Origin: Onishia niordana
GTDB taxonomy: Bacteria; Pseudomonadota; Gammaproteobacteria; Pseudomonadales; Halomonadaceae
DNA length: 64,000 bases
NCBI RefSeq assembly: GCF_004798965.1
Contig: NZ_SDSD01000003.1
Coordinates: 186,001-250,000, forward strand
Reading direction: 5' to 3'
Shown here: piece by piece, positions 8,824 through 18,387 of the stretch
Position numbering within the stretch: position 1 is the first letter of the stretch
Layout of the letters: each line of letters begins with the position of its first letter
Position numbers and translations under genes: made by a program
Notes under the pieces: model-generated
What the model saw: the letters and a program-made list of their open reading frames with translations, nothing else
Told to the model about the DNA's origin: nothing
The model's database searches: none

Positions 8824-9819
8824 CTAGGATTGCGTGCTGTCTGCCGCCGGCAGGCAGACCACGCCGTGGCCTTGCATGGGTTCGAGCGGCCCGCTGAAGT
8901 GGCGATTGAGCTCCGGTAGCAGTTCTCGCACGCAGCGCAGGAACAGCTCGGTGACTGGCGAAGGCGGTCGGTCCTTGGGGTAGACCGTGCACCAGGAGCG
9001 TTTGAGCGGAAAGCCCGGCAGCTTCGGCGAAGCCAGCAGGCCGGAGGCGATTTCCAACTGCACGGAGAGTCGCGGCAATACCGCGACGCCCAGGTGCGCC
9101 ATGATGCCCTGCTTGATCGCCTCGTTGGTGCCAAGCTCGATGGTATGCGGCAGCGATACCCGCTCTCTCGCGGCGAATTCTTCGAAGGCGGTACGCGTCC
9201 CGGAGCCGGGTTCGCGCATCAGCACATAGTGGCGGGCGAAGTCCTCGAGGCTAGGTTTCTCGGCCGTCAGCAGCGGGTGGCCGGGCCAGACCACCGGAAT
9301 CATTTCATTATCGAGGATCGGCATGAAGGCCAATTGGGCATCCTGAGGCACCATGCCCATGATGACCAAGTCATCGCGTCGTTCAGCCAGGCGCTCGAGG
9401 GCCTGGCTGCGGTTGCACACACGCAAGCGGATGGTGACTTCCGGATAGCGGGCACGAAAGCGCGCCAGAATATGAGGGACGACGTACTGAGCAGTAGAAA
9501 CGGCCGCCAGGTTGAGCTCGCCACGAATGGTGCCGGCGATCTCGGATAGCTCCATCTGAAGACTTGAGACCTGGCCGAAGATCGACGTTACCGAGGCGGC
9601 CAGCGCGTCGGCGGCAGGCAGTACATGGAGGGTCTTGCCGGCATACTTGAACAGCGGCTGCTCCAGTGCCTGCTCGAGCTGTCGGATCTGGGCGCTTACC
9701 GCGGGTTGGGTGAGGCCTAGCTGCTCGGCTGCTCGGGAGTACGACTGCTGGCGATGCACGGCCTGAAAGACCTGCAACTGACGAAATGTCAGGCGATTGA
9801 GCAGACTGGGTCGAGTCAT
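8824..9819 (-). CDS. LysR-family transcriptional regulator, PycR-like
   Basis: A 331-residue LysR-type regulator. The N-terminal winged helix-turn-helix covers about residues 8-68 (TFRQLQVFQAVHRQQSYSRA, AEQLGLTQPAVSAQIRQLE) and a periplasmic-binding-like effector domain follows. It is transcribed divergently from pycA/pycB, as the pycR regulator is in Pseudomonas, so control of pyruvate carboxylase is the likely role. The effector ligand is unknown. A perfect inverted repeat lies 21 bases before its start, consistent with autoregulation. PycR identity is inferred from context and not shown by the sequence alone. Confidence 0.85.
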   Translation of the reverse strand: MTRPSLLNRLTFRQLQVFQAVHRQQSYSRAAEQLGLTQPAVSAQIRQLEQALEQPLFKYAGKTLHVLPAADALAASVTSIFGQVSSLQMELSEIAGTIRGELNLAAVSTAQYVVPHILARFRARYPEVTIRLRVCNRSQALERLAERRDDLVIMGMVPQDAQLAFMPILDNEMIPVVWPGHPLLTAEKPSLEDFARHYVLMREPGSGTRTAFEEFAARERVSLPHTIELGTNEAIKQGIMAHLGVAVLPRLSVQLEIASGLLASPKLPGFPLKRSWCTVYPKDRPPSPVTELFLRCVRELLPELNRHFSGPLEPMQGHGVVCLPAADSTQS

Positions 9820-9839
9820 CAGTATTCCCGCAAAAGACT

Positions 9840-9856
9840 AGCTATAAGGTATAGCT
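9840..9856. promoter_or_regulatory. Candidate LysR operator in the pycR-like/pycA divergent promoter region
   Basis: Perfect inverted repeat AGCTAT-N5-ATAGCT between the divergent LysR gene and pycA, 21 bases from the LysR start codon. Such dyads in divergent LysR gaps are usually regulator-binding sites. The spacing does not fit the strict T-N11-A form, so this is inferred from position. Confidence 0.4.
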
Positions 9857-10049
9857 TATAGGTTGGCAAAAAAATATCAATTTTTCTATTGGTTCAACAC
9901 CCGGTAGCGTGAAAAACGTCCTGCAGCGGGGTTGGCTGGATACCCGTGAGCCGCTGGATGAGGAAGGATGAATCGTCGACCTTCCGGGGGCTCTCGAGTG
10001 TTTCGCAGGCCCGCTCAGGACGCAACCCGTCACCCTGGAGATTCGAACC

Positions 10050-11465
10050 GTGTTCCAGAAGTTGTTGATTGCCAACCGCGGCGAGATCGCCGTGCGCATC
10101 GAGCGAGCCTGCGCTGAACTGGGCATTCGCTCGGTGGCTATCTATACCGAGCCCGACCGCTTTGCCCTGCACGTCAAGCGAGCCGATGAGGCTTACCAGG
10201 TCGGCGATGACCCCCTCGAGGGCTATCTTGATCCACGCCGCCTTGTTGATCTTGCGCGTGAAACCGGCTGCGATGCCATTCACCCCGGCTACGGTTTTCT
10301 GTCCGAGAATGATGAGTTTGCTCGTATCTGCACGGCCGCCGGTATCGCCTTCGTCGGCCCCAGCGCCGACGTGATCGCCCGCATGGGCGACAAGACAGCG
10401 GCCCGACGGGCAATGCGTGACGCGGGGGTGCCGGTCACCCCGGGGTCGGAGGGCAATCTCGATAGCTGTGCCGACGCGCTGGCCGAGGCCGAGCGCATCG
10501 GTTATCCGGTCATGCTCAAGGCGACCTCTGGCGGCGGTGGTCGCGGCATCCGTCGCTGCGACAATGCCGACCAGCTCGAACAGGCCTGGGGACGCGTGAT
10601 ATCCGAGGCCACCAAGGCGTTCGGCTCCGCCGATGTCTTTATCGAGAAATGCGTGGTCGACCCTCATCATATCGAGGTTCAGATCCTTGCCGATCAACAT
10701 GGCAGCGTGATCCATCTCTTCGAGCGTGATTGCTCCATTCAGCGTCGCAATCAGAAGCTGATCGAAATTGCCCCTAGCCCCCAGTTGACGCCTGAACAGC
10801 GCGCTTATGTCGGCGAACTCGGCGTGCGCGCGGCCAAGGCAGTGGGCTACGAAAATGCCGGCACCGTGGAGTTCCTGGTCAAGGGTAACGAGATCTACTT
10901 CATGGAGATGAACACTCGGGTACAGGTCGAGCACACCATTACCGAGGCGATCACCGGGGTCGATATCGTTCGCGAACAGCTGCGCATCGCCAGCGGCCAC
11001 AAGTTGTCGTTTCGCCAGGAAGATATTCATCACCACGGCTATGCCGTCCAGTTTCGCATCAACGCCGAAGATCCCAAGAACGATTTTTTGCCGTCTTTCG
11101 GGCGTATCACCCGCTACTACGCGCCCGGCGGGCCGGGGGTGCGTACCGATACCGCCATCTATACCGGCTACCAGATCCCCCCGTACTTCGACTCGCTGTG
11201 CCTGAAATTGGTGGTCTGGGGGCTGACCTGGGAAGAAACCCTCGACCGTGGCATCCGGGCGCTCAATGACATGCGCCTGCAAGGCGTCAAGACCACCGCC
11301 CCCTACTACGAGGAGATCCTGCGCCACGCAGACTTCCGTAACGGTCATTTCGATACCGGCTTCGTGCCGGCGCATCCTGAACTCTTGCAGTACTCGGTCA
11401 AGCGCAACCCCGAAGAGGCGGCCTTGGTGATTGCTGCCGCCATTGCTGCCCACGCCGGCCTTTAA
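10050..11465 (+). CDS. pycA: Pyruvate carboxylase subunit A (biotin carboxylase)
   Basis: A 471-residue biotin carboxylase: N-terminal FQKLLIANRGEIAVRIERAC, the ATP-grasp glycine loop (KATSGGGGRGIRRC, about residues 156-169) and the catalytic segment MEMNTRVQVEHTITEAITG. It uses ATP and bicarbonate to carboxylate biotin on the partner subunit. Its partner pycB follows 10 bases downstream and has the carboxyltransferase and biotin domains, which fits two-subunit pyruvate carboxylase rather than acetyl-CoA carboxylase, where accB would be the neighbour. The reaction makes oxaloacetate for the TCA cycle. The divergent LysR gene probably regulates it. Confidence 0.9.
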   Translation: MFQKLLIANRGEIAVRIERACAELGIRSVAIYTEPDRFALHVKRADEAYQVGDDPLEGYLDPRRLVDLARETGCDAIHPGYGFLSENDEFARICTAAGIAFVGPSADVIARMGDKTAARRAMRDAGVPVTPGSEGNLDSCADALAEAERIGYPVMLKATSGGGGRGIRRCDNADQLEQAWGRVISEATKAFGSADVFIEKCVVDPHHIEVQILADQHGSVIHLFERDCSIQRRNQKLIEIAPSPQLTPEQRAYVGELGVRAAKAVGYENAGTVEFLVKGNEIYFMEMNTRVQVEHTITEAITGVDIVREQLRIASGHKLSFRQEDIHHHGYAVQFRINAEDPKNDFLPSFGRITRYYAPGGPGVRTDTAIYTGYQIPPYFDSLCLKLVVWGLTWEETLDRGIRALNDMRLQGVKTTAPYYEEILRHADFRNGHFDTGFVPAHPELLQYSVKRNPEEAALVIAAAIAAHAGL

Positions 11466-11475
11466 GGAGAATTTC

Positions 11476-13311
11476 ATGACAAAGACAACGGCTTCCTCTG
11501 CCGCCACCGATGCCGTCAGTATCACCGATGTCGTGTTACGCGACGGTCATCAGTCGCTGATCGCCACCCGCCTGCGCACCGAAGACATGCTGCCGGTATG
11601 TCCTGCGCTTGATGCCGTCGGCTTTCATTCTCTGGAAGTCTGGGGTGGGGCAACCTTCGATGCTTGTGTGCGCTTTCTCAAGGAAGACCCCTGGCAGCGA
11701 CTGGTACAGCTAAAGCAAGCCTTGCCCAATACGCCGCTGCAGATGCTGCTGCGAGGCCAGAACCTGCTCGGCTACCGTCACTATGCCGACGACGTGGTGG
11801 AGCGCTTCGTGGCCAAGTCGGCCGACAATGGCATCGACATCTTCCGCGTCTTCGATGCCCTCAATGACCTGCGTAACCTGGAAACGGCCATGCGTGCGGT
11901 CAAGGCCAGCGGCAAGCACGCTCAGGGCACGCTCTGCTATACGGTCAGCCCCGTCCACACCCTTGAGCGCTATGTGGCGGATGCTCATCGCCTGGTCGAC
12001 ATGGGCGCCGACTCCATCGCCATCAAGGACATGGCCGGCCTGCTGACGCCTTATGCGACCCAGGAGTTGGTCGGGGCGCTCGTCGAAGCCGTCGAGGTAC
12101 CGGTGCATCTGCATGCCCACGCCACGTCCGGCCTGGCATCACAGTGTCATCTCAAGGCTGTGGAAGCAGGCTGCCGCCATATCGATACCTGCAACTCGGC
12201 TTTTGCCGGGGGTACCAGTCATCCGTCCACCGAGGCCATGGTGGCGGCCTTCAAGGGCACACCCTTTGATACCGGCCTCGATCTGGAATCGATCAAGGCG
12301 GTGGGGGATCAGCTGCGTGAGGTGCGCAAGAAGTACGCCGGTTACGAGAGCGAATACACCCGCGAAGATGTGGCGGTGCAGATCAACCAAGTGCCCGGCG
12401 GCATGATGTCCAATCTGGCCAATCAGCTCAAGGAGCAGAATGCCCTGTCGAAGATCCGCGAGGTATTCGACGAGATTCCACGGGTGCGTGCCGACCTGGG
12501 TTACCCACCGCTGGTCACCCCGACCTCCCAGATCGTGGGCACACAGGCGGTGATGAATATACTCACTGGCAGTCGCTACAAGTCGATCACCAACGAGGTC
12601 AAACGTTACTTGCTGGGAGGCTACGGGCAGCCACCAGCGGCGGTCGAGGAGGGGCTCAAGAAACGGGCGATCGGCAACCAGCAGATCGAAGAAGGGCGGC
12701 CGGCCGACCAGTTAAGCCCCGAGATGACCCGCCTGACTGCGGACATCGGTGAGCTCGCCGAGGGCGAAGAGGACGTGCTGACCTATGCCATGTTCCCGGA
12801 TATAGGGCGTGACTATCTCCAGGGGCGTCGTGACGGCAGTCTGGTGCCCGAGCCGCTGCCGTCGCCAGTGGCGAGCGATGCACAGCGCCCGGTCACCGAG
12901 GCCACACCGACCGAGTTCGTGATCGACGTGCACGGCGAGTCCTACGAGGTGCAGATCACCGGCGTCGGTAGCGATATGAGTGGCAAGCGCCAAGTCTATC
13001 TGACCCTCGACGGCATGCCGGAGTCGGTGGTCTTCGAGGCTCGCGACAGCTATGACGCCGGGTCGGCCAATGCGGGCGGTCGTGCCCGCGCGACCGGCAA
13101 GGGGCACGTGACGACGGCCATGCCGGGCAATATCGTCGATGTACTGGTAGCCGTCGGTGATAAGGTCGAGGCCGGTCAGGCGGTACTGATCAGCGAGGCC
13201 ATGAAGATGGAGACCGAGGTGCATGCCCGCCAGGCCGGCAGCGTGGTAGCTATCCATGTGGCCAAGGGCGATCGCGTCACGCCGGGCGAGGTGTTGATCG
13301 AGATCGAGTGA
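11476..13311 (+). CDS. pycB: Pyruvate carboxylase subunit B (carboxyltransferase-biotin carrier)
   Basis: A 611-residue protein with an N-terminal HMG-CoA-lyase-like carboxyltransferase domain (ITDVVLRDGHQSLIATRLRT; metal-site HLHAHATSG), a PYC/OADA domain in the middle, and a C-terminal biotin-lipoyl domain with EAMKMET, the biotinylated lysine being Lys577. I chose the ATG at 11476, which follows TAAGGAGA; the reading frame opens 45 bases earlier inside pycA. It resembles oxaloacetate decarboxylase alpha, but no oadB/oadG lie nearby and a biotin carboxylase does, so it should carboxylate pyruvate. Confidence 0.9.
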   Translation: MTKTTASSAATDAVSITDVVLRDGHQSLIATRLRTEDMLPVCPALDAVGFHSLEVWGGATFDACVRFLKEDPWQRLVQLKQALPNTPLQMLLRGQNLLGYRHYADDVVERFVAKSADNGIDIFRVFDALNDLRNLETAMRAVKASGKHAQGTLCYTVSPVHTLERYVADAHRLVDMGADSIAIKDMAGLLTPYATQELVGALVEAVEVPVHLHAHATSGLASQCHLKAVEAGCRHIDTCNSAFAGGTSHPSTEAMVAAFKGTPFDTGLDLESIKAVGDQLREVRKKYAGYESEYTREDVAVQINQVPGGMMSNLANQLKEQNALSKIREVFDEIPRVRADLGYPPLVTPTSQIVGTQAVMNILTGSRYKSITNEVKRYLLGGYGQPPAAVEEGLKKRAIGNQQIEEGRPADQLSPEMTRLTADIGELAEGEEDVLTYAMFPDIGRDYLQGRRDGSLVPEPLPSPVASDAQRPVTEATPTEFVIDVHGESYEVQITGVGSDMSGKRQVYLTLDGMPESVVFEARDSYDAGSANAGGRARATGKGHVTTAMPGNIVDVLVAVGDKVEAGQAVLISEAMKMETEVHARQAGSVVAIHVAKGDRVTPGEVLIEIE

Positions 13312-13576
13312 CTCGCATTGGCTAGATGATGCCATCGACTGGAGCATCGTCAGGCTGGGCTTTGGTTAAGGCTTATGGGAGTTTGGCGTAAATAGAGGGT
13401 AGCGATGAGTGGCAAACGACTAGGGGGTGACGAAGGCAATCGCCCCTCTAGTCGAGTCCTAATAAAAGCATACGGATCGTCAGTCAGTGACAGGGAGCGG
13501 CCTTTCGCGATAGGCTATATTGCATCGCAGCATGGTCTTGAACGGCCTGCATCCCACCGACTATCGGGAGAATTGT

Positions 13577-16264
13577 ATGCTTGCTGCCTATAACGCCATG
13601 ACGAACACGGCTTTATCATTTTTTGATCCGCTGGGGTTCGGGCGAAGTGCCATGGACTATTGGCGCGATACCGTCGAACGTCAGGTGCTGTTCCTGGATG
13701 TAATGCGTGAACGAGGCAACCAGTACCTCGAGCATATGGAGCAGACCAAGCCCAATGTGCTTGGCTTCGAATCTGAGTTGATCATGGACGGTCGCGATTT
13801 GCCGCGGCCGGTCAACTATGAGCTGATGCGCATCCTTCCGCCGGCAGGCGTCGAGGTCGATCCGGACATGCGGCCCTTCGTGGTCGTCGATCCTCGCGCG
13901 GGCCATGGTCCCGGCATCGGCGGCTTCAAGCCGGACAGTGAACTGGGTGTGGCGCTGCGCGCCGGCCATCCCTGCTATTTCATTGGCTTTTTGCCGTTCC
14001 CGGTACCAGGCCAGACGGTCGAAGATGTGGTGGACGCCGAGATTGCTTTCCTTTGGGAGGTCATCGCCCGCCATGATCATCTGAACGAAAAGCCCATGGT
14101 CGTCGGCAACTGTCAGGCGGGTTGGCAAATCATGATGGCCGCGGCGCTGGAACCCGATTGCTTCGGCCCGATCCTGATTGCCGGTGCACCTTTGTCCTAT
14201 TGGGCCGGCGAGCGCGGCAAGGCCCCCATGCGCTATGCCGGTGGCATGAACGGCGGCAGTTGGACCACAGCGCTTGCCGGTGATCTTGGCGCCGGGCTTT
14301 TCGATGGCGCTCTGCTCGTGCAGAACTTCGAGAAGCTTAATCCGGCCAACACCCTCTGGACCAAGCAGTACCGCCTGTATGCCAATGTCGATAGCGAAGC
14401 GGAACGCTACCTGCAGTTTGAGCGCTGGTGGGGCGGGCATGTGGTGCTCGGTGCCGAGGAAATCCAATATATCGTCGACAACCTGTTCGTCGGTAACAAG
14501 CTGAGTAATGCGCGACTGACCACCCGGGATGGCCGCCGGATCGATCTGCGCAACGTGCGCTCGCCCATCGTGGTGTTCTGCTCGAAGGGCGATGACATCA
14601 CGCCGCCCCCGCAGGCGCTTGGCTGGATCAGCGATCTGTATGGCGATGTCGACGATATCGTTGCCAACGAACAAACCATCGTCTACTGCCAGCATGATAC
14701 GACGGGGCATCTGGGTATCTTTGTGTCGGGCAGCGTGTCGCGTAAGGAGCACGCCGAGTTCACCGCCAACATGGATTATATCGATGTGCTGCCGCCGGGG
14801 CTTTACGAGACCACGGTGACGGAAAAGGCCTCTCGTGGCACTGCCGAGGCAGTGCATGTGGATGGTGACTACCTACTGGAGTTTTCTCCGCGAGGCATCG
14901 ACGACATCAATGCGATCGTCCAGCCCCATGCCGAGGATGAGCGCCGTTTCGCCACCGTCGCACGGGTGTCCGAGATCAATCGGGGTATCTATCAGATGCT
15001 CGTTCAGCCCTGGCTGAAAGCCGTCATGACACCCGAGGCGGCGCGCTGGATCCGTCGCATGCACCCGATACGCCTGGGCTACAAGCTGTTCTCTGATCGC
15101 AACCCCTTGATGGTGCCGGTCCCGGTGCTGGCTGAGCGCATTCGTGCCGACCGGCATCAAGCCGGACCCGAAAATGCCTTTCGCCAGATGGAGTTCACCC
15201 TGTCCGATCAGGTTGAATCCTCTCTTGAAGGCTATCAGCAGGTGCGTGACCAAGCGACAGAACGCCTCTTCCAGGAGCTCTATGGCCAGCGTTGGCTGCA
15301 GACCATGGTAGGTCTGGGGGTAGACGGTGAGCCGGTGAGGCGTCGTCCGGGCATCGAGCCCGAGCATCAGCGCTTCGTGGCCAATCGGCGGGCCGAGTTG
15401 CATGCGCGTGTTGACCAGGGCGGCCCACATGCTGCCGTGATGCGCTCGCTGATTTTTGTGCTGGGCGGCGCGCCGTCCACCGACGAGCGAAACTTCAAGC
15501 GCCTTCGTGCGACCCGCGAAGAGCTCGAGCCGAACCTCAAGATCGAAGATTTCAAGGCCTTGGTACGTGAGCAGTTCTTCATTCTCAAGCTGGATCGGCG
15601 CGAGGCACTGAGTGCGCTACCGGTCATGCTTGAGGGGGCCAGTAACCAGGAAATCGACGATCATCTGGCGCATATCGAACATGTGCTCGCCGCCAGTGGT
15701 GAGCCGGGCGACCGCGCGGCCAAGCGACTGGAGACGATTCGTCGCTGCTTTGATCAAGCGCGTCCGGCGGCGTCACAGGTAAGCAATGGTACCCCCGAGG
15801 CGTCTGAGACCCTCGTTGACGCGCCTAATACGCGTGAGCAACAAGACACGCCGGGAGTGCCGGCTCCACAGTCTGAACAAAAGCCGCCCGAGCAAGAGCC
15901 GTCTGAGCAAGAACCGTCTGAGCAAGAGCCCGAGGCAATGCAGGCGGAAGATGCGGTGTCAGACAAGGCGCAACAGGTGGGCGAAGAGAAGGCTGAAACC
16001 ACGGTGGAAGCGGCTGCCAGTGAACCTCAGGCCGAGCAAGATAAGGCCTCAGAGGCTTCTGCGGGTCCCGCTGCGGCTGATAAGCCGACGGATATCCCAG
16101 AACCGCTGCGCAAGGAGTCCAGTGCAGCTGCCAAGGGCGATGCAGCTACCCCATCCGCTGATGCTCCCAAAGAGAGTGCTAATGCCCCCAAGGGCAATAG
16201 AGCTCAGCGCCGTCGCGCTGCTCGCAAGTCCAAGGGGAATACACCACCTTCCGGTGATACCTGA
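13577..16264 (+). CDS. Large DUF3141 protein, PHA-synthase-like alpha/beta hydrolase fold
   Basis: An 895-residue protein related to the DUF3141 family, which resembles class I poly(3-hydroxyalkanoate) synthases. The candidate catalytic triad is visible: Cys179 in GNCQAGW, Asp340 in KGDDITPPP and His378 in TTGHLGIF. The lipase-like box has Ala where PhaC usually has Gly. From about residue 740 a Glu/Pro/Ala-rich tail follows, with three copies of SEQEP or a variant, and the end is basic (RAQRRRAARKSKG). I chose the ATG at 13577, which has GGGAGAA upstream. It is a monocistronic gene. A role in PHA or acyl-CoA metabolism is inferred; no phaC, phasin or phaA lies nearby. Confidence 0.82.
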   Translation: MLAAYNAMTNTALSFFDPLGFGRSAMDYWRDTVERQVLFLDVMRERGNQYLEHMEQTKPNVLGFESELIMDGRDLPRPVNYELMRILPPAGVEVDPDMRPFVVVDPRAGHGPGIGGFKPDSELGVALRAGHPCYFIGFLPFPVPGQTVEDVVDAEIAFLWEVIARHDHLNEKPMVVGNCQAGWQIMMAAALEPDCFGPILIAGAPLSYWAGERGKAPMRYAGGMNGGSWTTALAGDLGAGLFDGALLVQNFEKLNPANTLWTKQYRLYANVDSEAERYLQFERWWGGHVVLGAEEIQYIVDNLFVGNKLSNARLTTRDGRRIDLRNVRSPIVVFCSKGDDITPPPQALGWISDLYGDVDDIVANEQTIVYCQHDTTGHLGIFVSGSVSRKEHAEFTANMDYIDVLPPGLYETTVTEKASRGTAEAVHVDGDYLLEFSPRGIDDINAIVQPHAEDERRFATVARVSEINRGIYQMLVQPWLKAVMTPEAARWIRRMHPIRLGYKLFSDRNPLMVPVPVLAERIRADRHQAGPENAFRQMEFTLSDQVESSLEGYQQVRDQATERLFQELYGQRWLQTMVGLGVDGEPVRRRPGIEPEHQRFVANRRAELHARVDQGGPHAAVMRSLIFVLGGAPSTDERNFKRLRATREELEPNLKIEDFKALVREQFFILKLDRREALSALPVMLEGASNQEIDDHLAHIEHVLAASGEPGDRAAKRLETIRRCFDQARPAASQVSNGTPEASETLVDAPNTREQQDTPGVPAPQSEQKPPEQEPSEQEPSEQEPEAMQAEDAVSDKAQQVGEEKAETTVEAAASEPQAEQDKASEASAGPAAADKPTDIPEPLRKESSAAAKGDAATPSADAPKESANAPKGNRAQRRRAARKSKGNTPPSGDT

Positions 16265-16331
16265 TTCTCTAGCTGAGACGTTGATCACCCGAGACGTTGA
16301 TCATCTGACAAGCTGACAAGGCAGACCTCAA

Positions 16332-16361
16332 AAAAGCGCCGCCCTTAAGGGCGGCGCTTTT
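16332..16361. terminator. Bidirectional terminator between the DUF3141 gene and mgsA
   Basis: Perfect GC-rich stem AAAAGCGCCGCCC / GGGCGGCGCTTTT with loop TTAA. A-run and T-run on the two sides let it serve both convergent genes. Confidence 0.88.
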
Positions 16362-16412
16362 GGTTACGCTGACGCTGTCGCGTCTCCTGCGTCGTCGAGT
16401 TGCCTTCTGGCG

Positions 16413-16886
16413 CTAGACCCGCGCAGACACCCAACGCCCCGCATCGGGAATGCCGACCTCAAACTCTTCACCCACATAGGGTGAACTGATCAGGAAGTCG
16501 GCACTGGCTGCATTGCAGGCCACAGGGATATTCCACAGCGCTGCCAGGCGTAGCAGCGCCTTGACATCCGGGTCATGGGGCATCGGGGCAAAGGGATCCC
16601 AGAAGAAAATCAAGAGATCCAGGCGCTGTTCGGTGATGCGGGCGCCAATCTGCTGATCGCCGCCCAATGGGCCGCTCATCAGCCCCTCAACCTCAAGCCC
16701 CAATTCCTTTGAGACCCGCGTGGCGGTGGTGCCAGTACCCACGAGCTGGTGAGCCGCCAAGGTGTCCTGCCAACGCCGTGCCCAGTCGAGTAGCTCACCT
16801 TTCTTGCCGTCGTGAGCGATCAAGGCGATGCGTTTACGACCGGGCAGGGTGCGGGTCGTCTGCTGTCCAGGGCGTTGCTCACTCAT
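16413..16886 (-). CDS. mgsA: Methylglyoxal synthase
   Basis: A 157-residue enzyme converting dihydroxyacetone phosphate to methylglyoxal and phosphate. The family motifs are all present: IALIAHDGKKGELLDWA, the phosphate-binding TGTTATRV, SGPLGGDQQIGA with the catalytic Asp, FFWDP and NIPVACNAASADFL. It begins 43 bases after the pyk stop on the same strand, so the two are probably co-transcribed. This pairing links the overflow bypass to the end of glycolysis. The ATG follows GAGGAA. Confidence 0.95.
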   Translation of the reverse strand: MSEQRPGQQTTRTLPGRKRIALIAHDGKKGELLDWARRWQDTLAAHQLVGTGTTATRVSKELGLEVEGLMSGPLGGDQQIGARITEQRLDLLIFFWDPFAPMPHDPDVKALLRLAALWNIPVACNAASADFLISSPYVGEEFEVGIPDAGRWVSARV

Positions 16887-16929
16887 GAATCATGTTCCTC
16901 GCTGGGCTGTGTCTGCGATCGGTTTAGCG

Positions 16930-18387
16930 TTACTGGACCGACAGGATTTGCATGGTATTGGTACCGCCATGCGCATTCATGTGCTCGCCGCGGGTCAGGA
17001 TGATGTAATCACCGCTCTCGGCGATGCCGCGATCGGTCAGTTCCTTGATGGTCGCCTCATTCAGCTCGCCAGGATTCATGTTACCGGAGTTGAAGTAGAG
17101 GGAAACCACGCCGCGATACAGCGCCATGCGCCGTTGGGCGATGGGGCTATGGGCGAAGCCGATGATCGGCAGCCCCGAGCGGATGCGCGAGGCGATCAGC
17201 GGGGTGTAGCCGGTAGCCGTCATACAGGCAATGGCAGCCACACCCTTGAGGTGATTGGCGGCATACATCGCCGACAGCGCAACGGTCTCATCGGTCTGGC
17301 TGAAGCCTTCATGGATGCGGTGGCCGGACTCCTGAGCGCTGCGTTCACGCTCTGCCCCCAGGCACAGGCGATTCATCGCTTCAATGGTCTCGACCGGGTA
17401 GTCGCCGGCGGCGGTTTCCGCCGAGAGCATGACCGCATCGGTGCCGTCGAGTACGGCATTGGCAACATCGAAGACCTCGGCACGTGTCGGTAGCGGCGAT
17501 TCGATCATCGACTCCATCATCTGCGTGGCAGTGATGACGGCGCGATTAAGGCTACGTGCGCGTTTGATGATGCGCTTCTGCACGCCGATCAACTGAGCAT
17601 CGCCGATCTCGACACCCAGGTCGCCACGCGCCACCATCACCGCCTCACTGGCCATGATGATGCCGTCGAGCGTTTCGTCATCGGCGACGGCCTCGGCACG
17701 CTCGACCTTCGCCACCAGGCCGATTTCCTTGCCGGCCTCGCCGAGCAGGTCGCGAGCCTCCAGCATGTCGGCGGCCGTGCGCGGAAAGGAAACCGCCAGG
17801 TAGTCGACGCCAATATCGATGGCGGTCTTCAGATCCGCTTTGTCCTTGTCGGTCAGTGCCGCCGCGGAAAGCCCGCCGCCCTGTTTATTGATGCCCTTGT
17901 TGTTGGAGAGCTTGCCGCCCACTACCACCTTGGTGTGAACCTCGGGGGCGTTGACTTCCTCGACCTCAAGCACCAGGCGGCCGTCATCCAGTAGCAGCAT
18001 GTCGCCGGCAGACACGTCTTCGGCCAGTGACTTGTAGTCACAGCCCACACGCTTGGCATCGCCGGCGTTGCTGTCCAGGGAAACGTCCAGTACGAAGGAC
18101 TGGCCTTCTTCCAGGTGGACAGCACCATCGGCAAAGCGGGCGATGCGAATCTTGGGACCCTGCAGGTCGCCAAGCGCCGCCACGCTCCTGCCGAGCCGGT
18201 CCGCAATCTCGCGAACGCGACTCAGGCGTTGGCGGTGATCATCCGCTGAACCGTGAGAGAAGTTCAGTCGTACGACGTCGACACCGGCAGCGATCATCTC
18301 CTCGAGCACGCCCTCGTGGTCACTGGCGGGGCCTAGCGTGGCAACGATTTTGGTGCGGCGGATCGGGCCGTTAAGGGCATTCGACAT
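16930..18387 (-). CDS. pyk: Pyruvate kinase
   Basis: A 485-residue pyruvate kinase that makes pyruvate and ATP from phosphoenolpyruvate. Visible motifs: N-terminal [33 protein letters not shown], the metal and active-site region [32 protein letters not shown] and [13 protein letters not shown] chose the ATG at 18387, preceded by CAGGAGAG; a longer frame up to 18558 has no family match. It leads an apparent pyk-mgsA operon. An inverted repeat about 85 bases upstream may be an operator. Confidence 0.95.
   Translation of the reverse strand: MSNALNGPIRRTKIVATLGPASDHEGVLEEMIAAGVDVVRLNFSHGSADDHRQRLSRVREIADRLGRSVAALGDLQGPKIRIARFADGAVHLEEGQSFVLDVSLDSNAGDAKRVGCDYKSLAEDVSAGDMLLLDDGRLVLEVEEVNAPEVHTKVVVGGKLSNNKGINKQGGGLSAAALTDKDKADLKTAIDIGVDYLAVSFPRTAADMLEARDLLGEAGKEIGLVAKVERAEAVADDETLDGIIMASEAVMVARGDLGVEIGDAQLIGVQKRIIKRARSLNRAVITATQMMESMIESPLPTRAEVFDVANAVLDGTDAVMLSAETAAGDYPVETIEAMNRLCLGAERERSAQESGHRIHEGFSQTDETVALSAMYAANHLKGVAAIACMTATGYTPLIASRIRSGLPIIGFAHSPIAQRRMALYRGVVSLYFNSGNMNPGELNEATIKELTDRGIAESGDYIILTRGEHMNAHGGTNTMQILSVQ

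Noticed and set aside
9894..11525. A 543-residue minus-strand open frame opposite pycA
   Set aside because: It lies wholly over pycA, whose plus-strand product has all biotin carboxylase motifs; GC-rich genes often leave long antisense frames.
13405..13593. A 62-residue open frame with a good ribosome-site match (GAGGG) before the DUF3141 gene
   Set aside because: It is short, has no family likeness and overlaps the next start; it may be a leader peptide, but nothing supports that.
13616..14857. A 413-residue minus-strand open frame opposite the DUF3141 gene
   Set aside because: The plus-strand protein carries the catalytic motifs; the frame is a by-product of composition.
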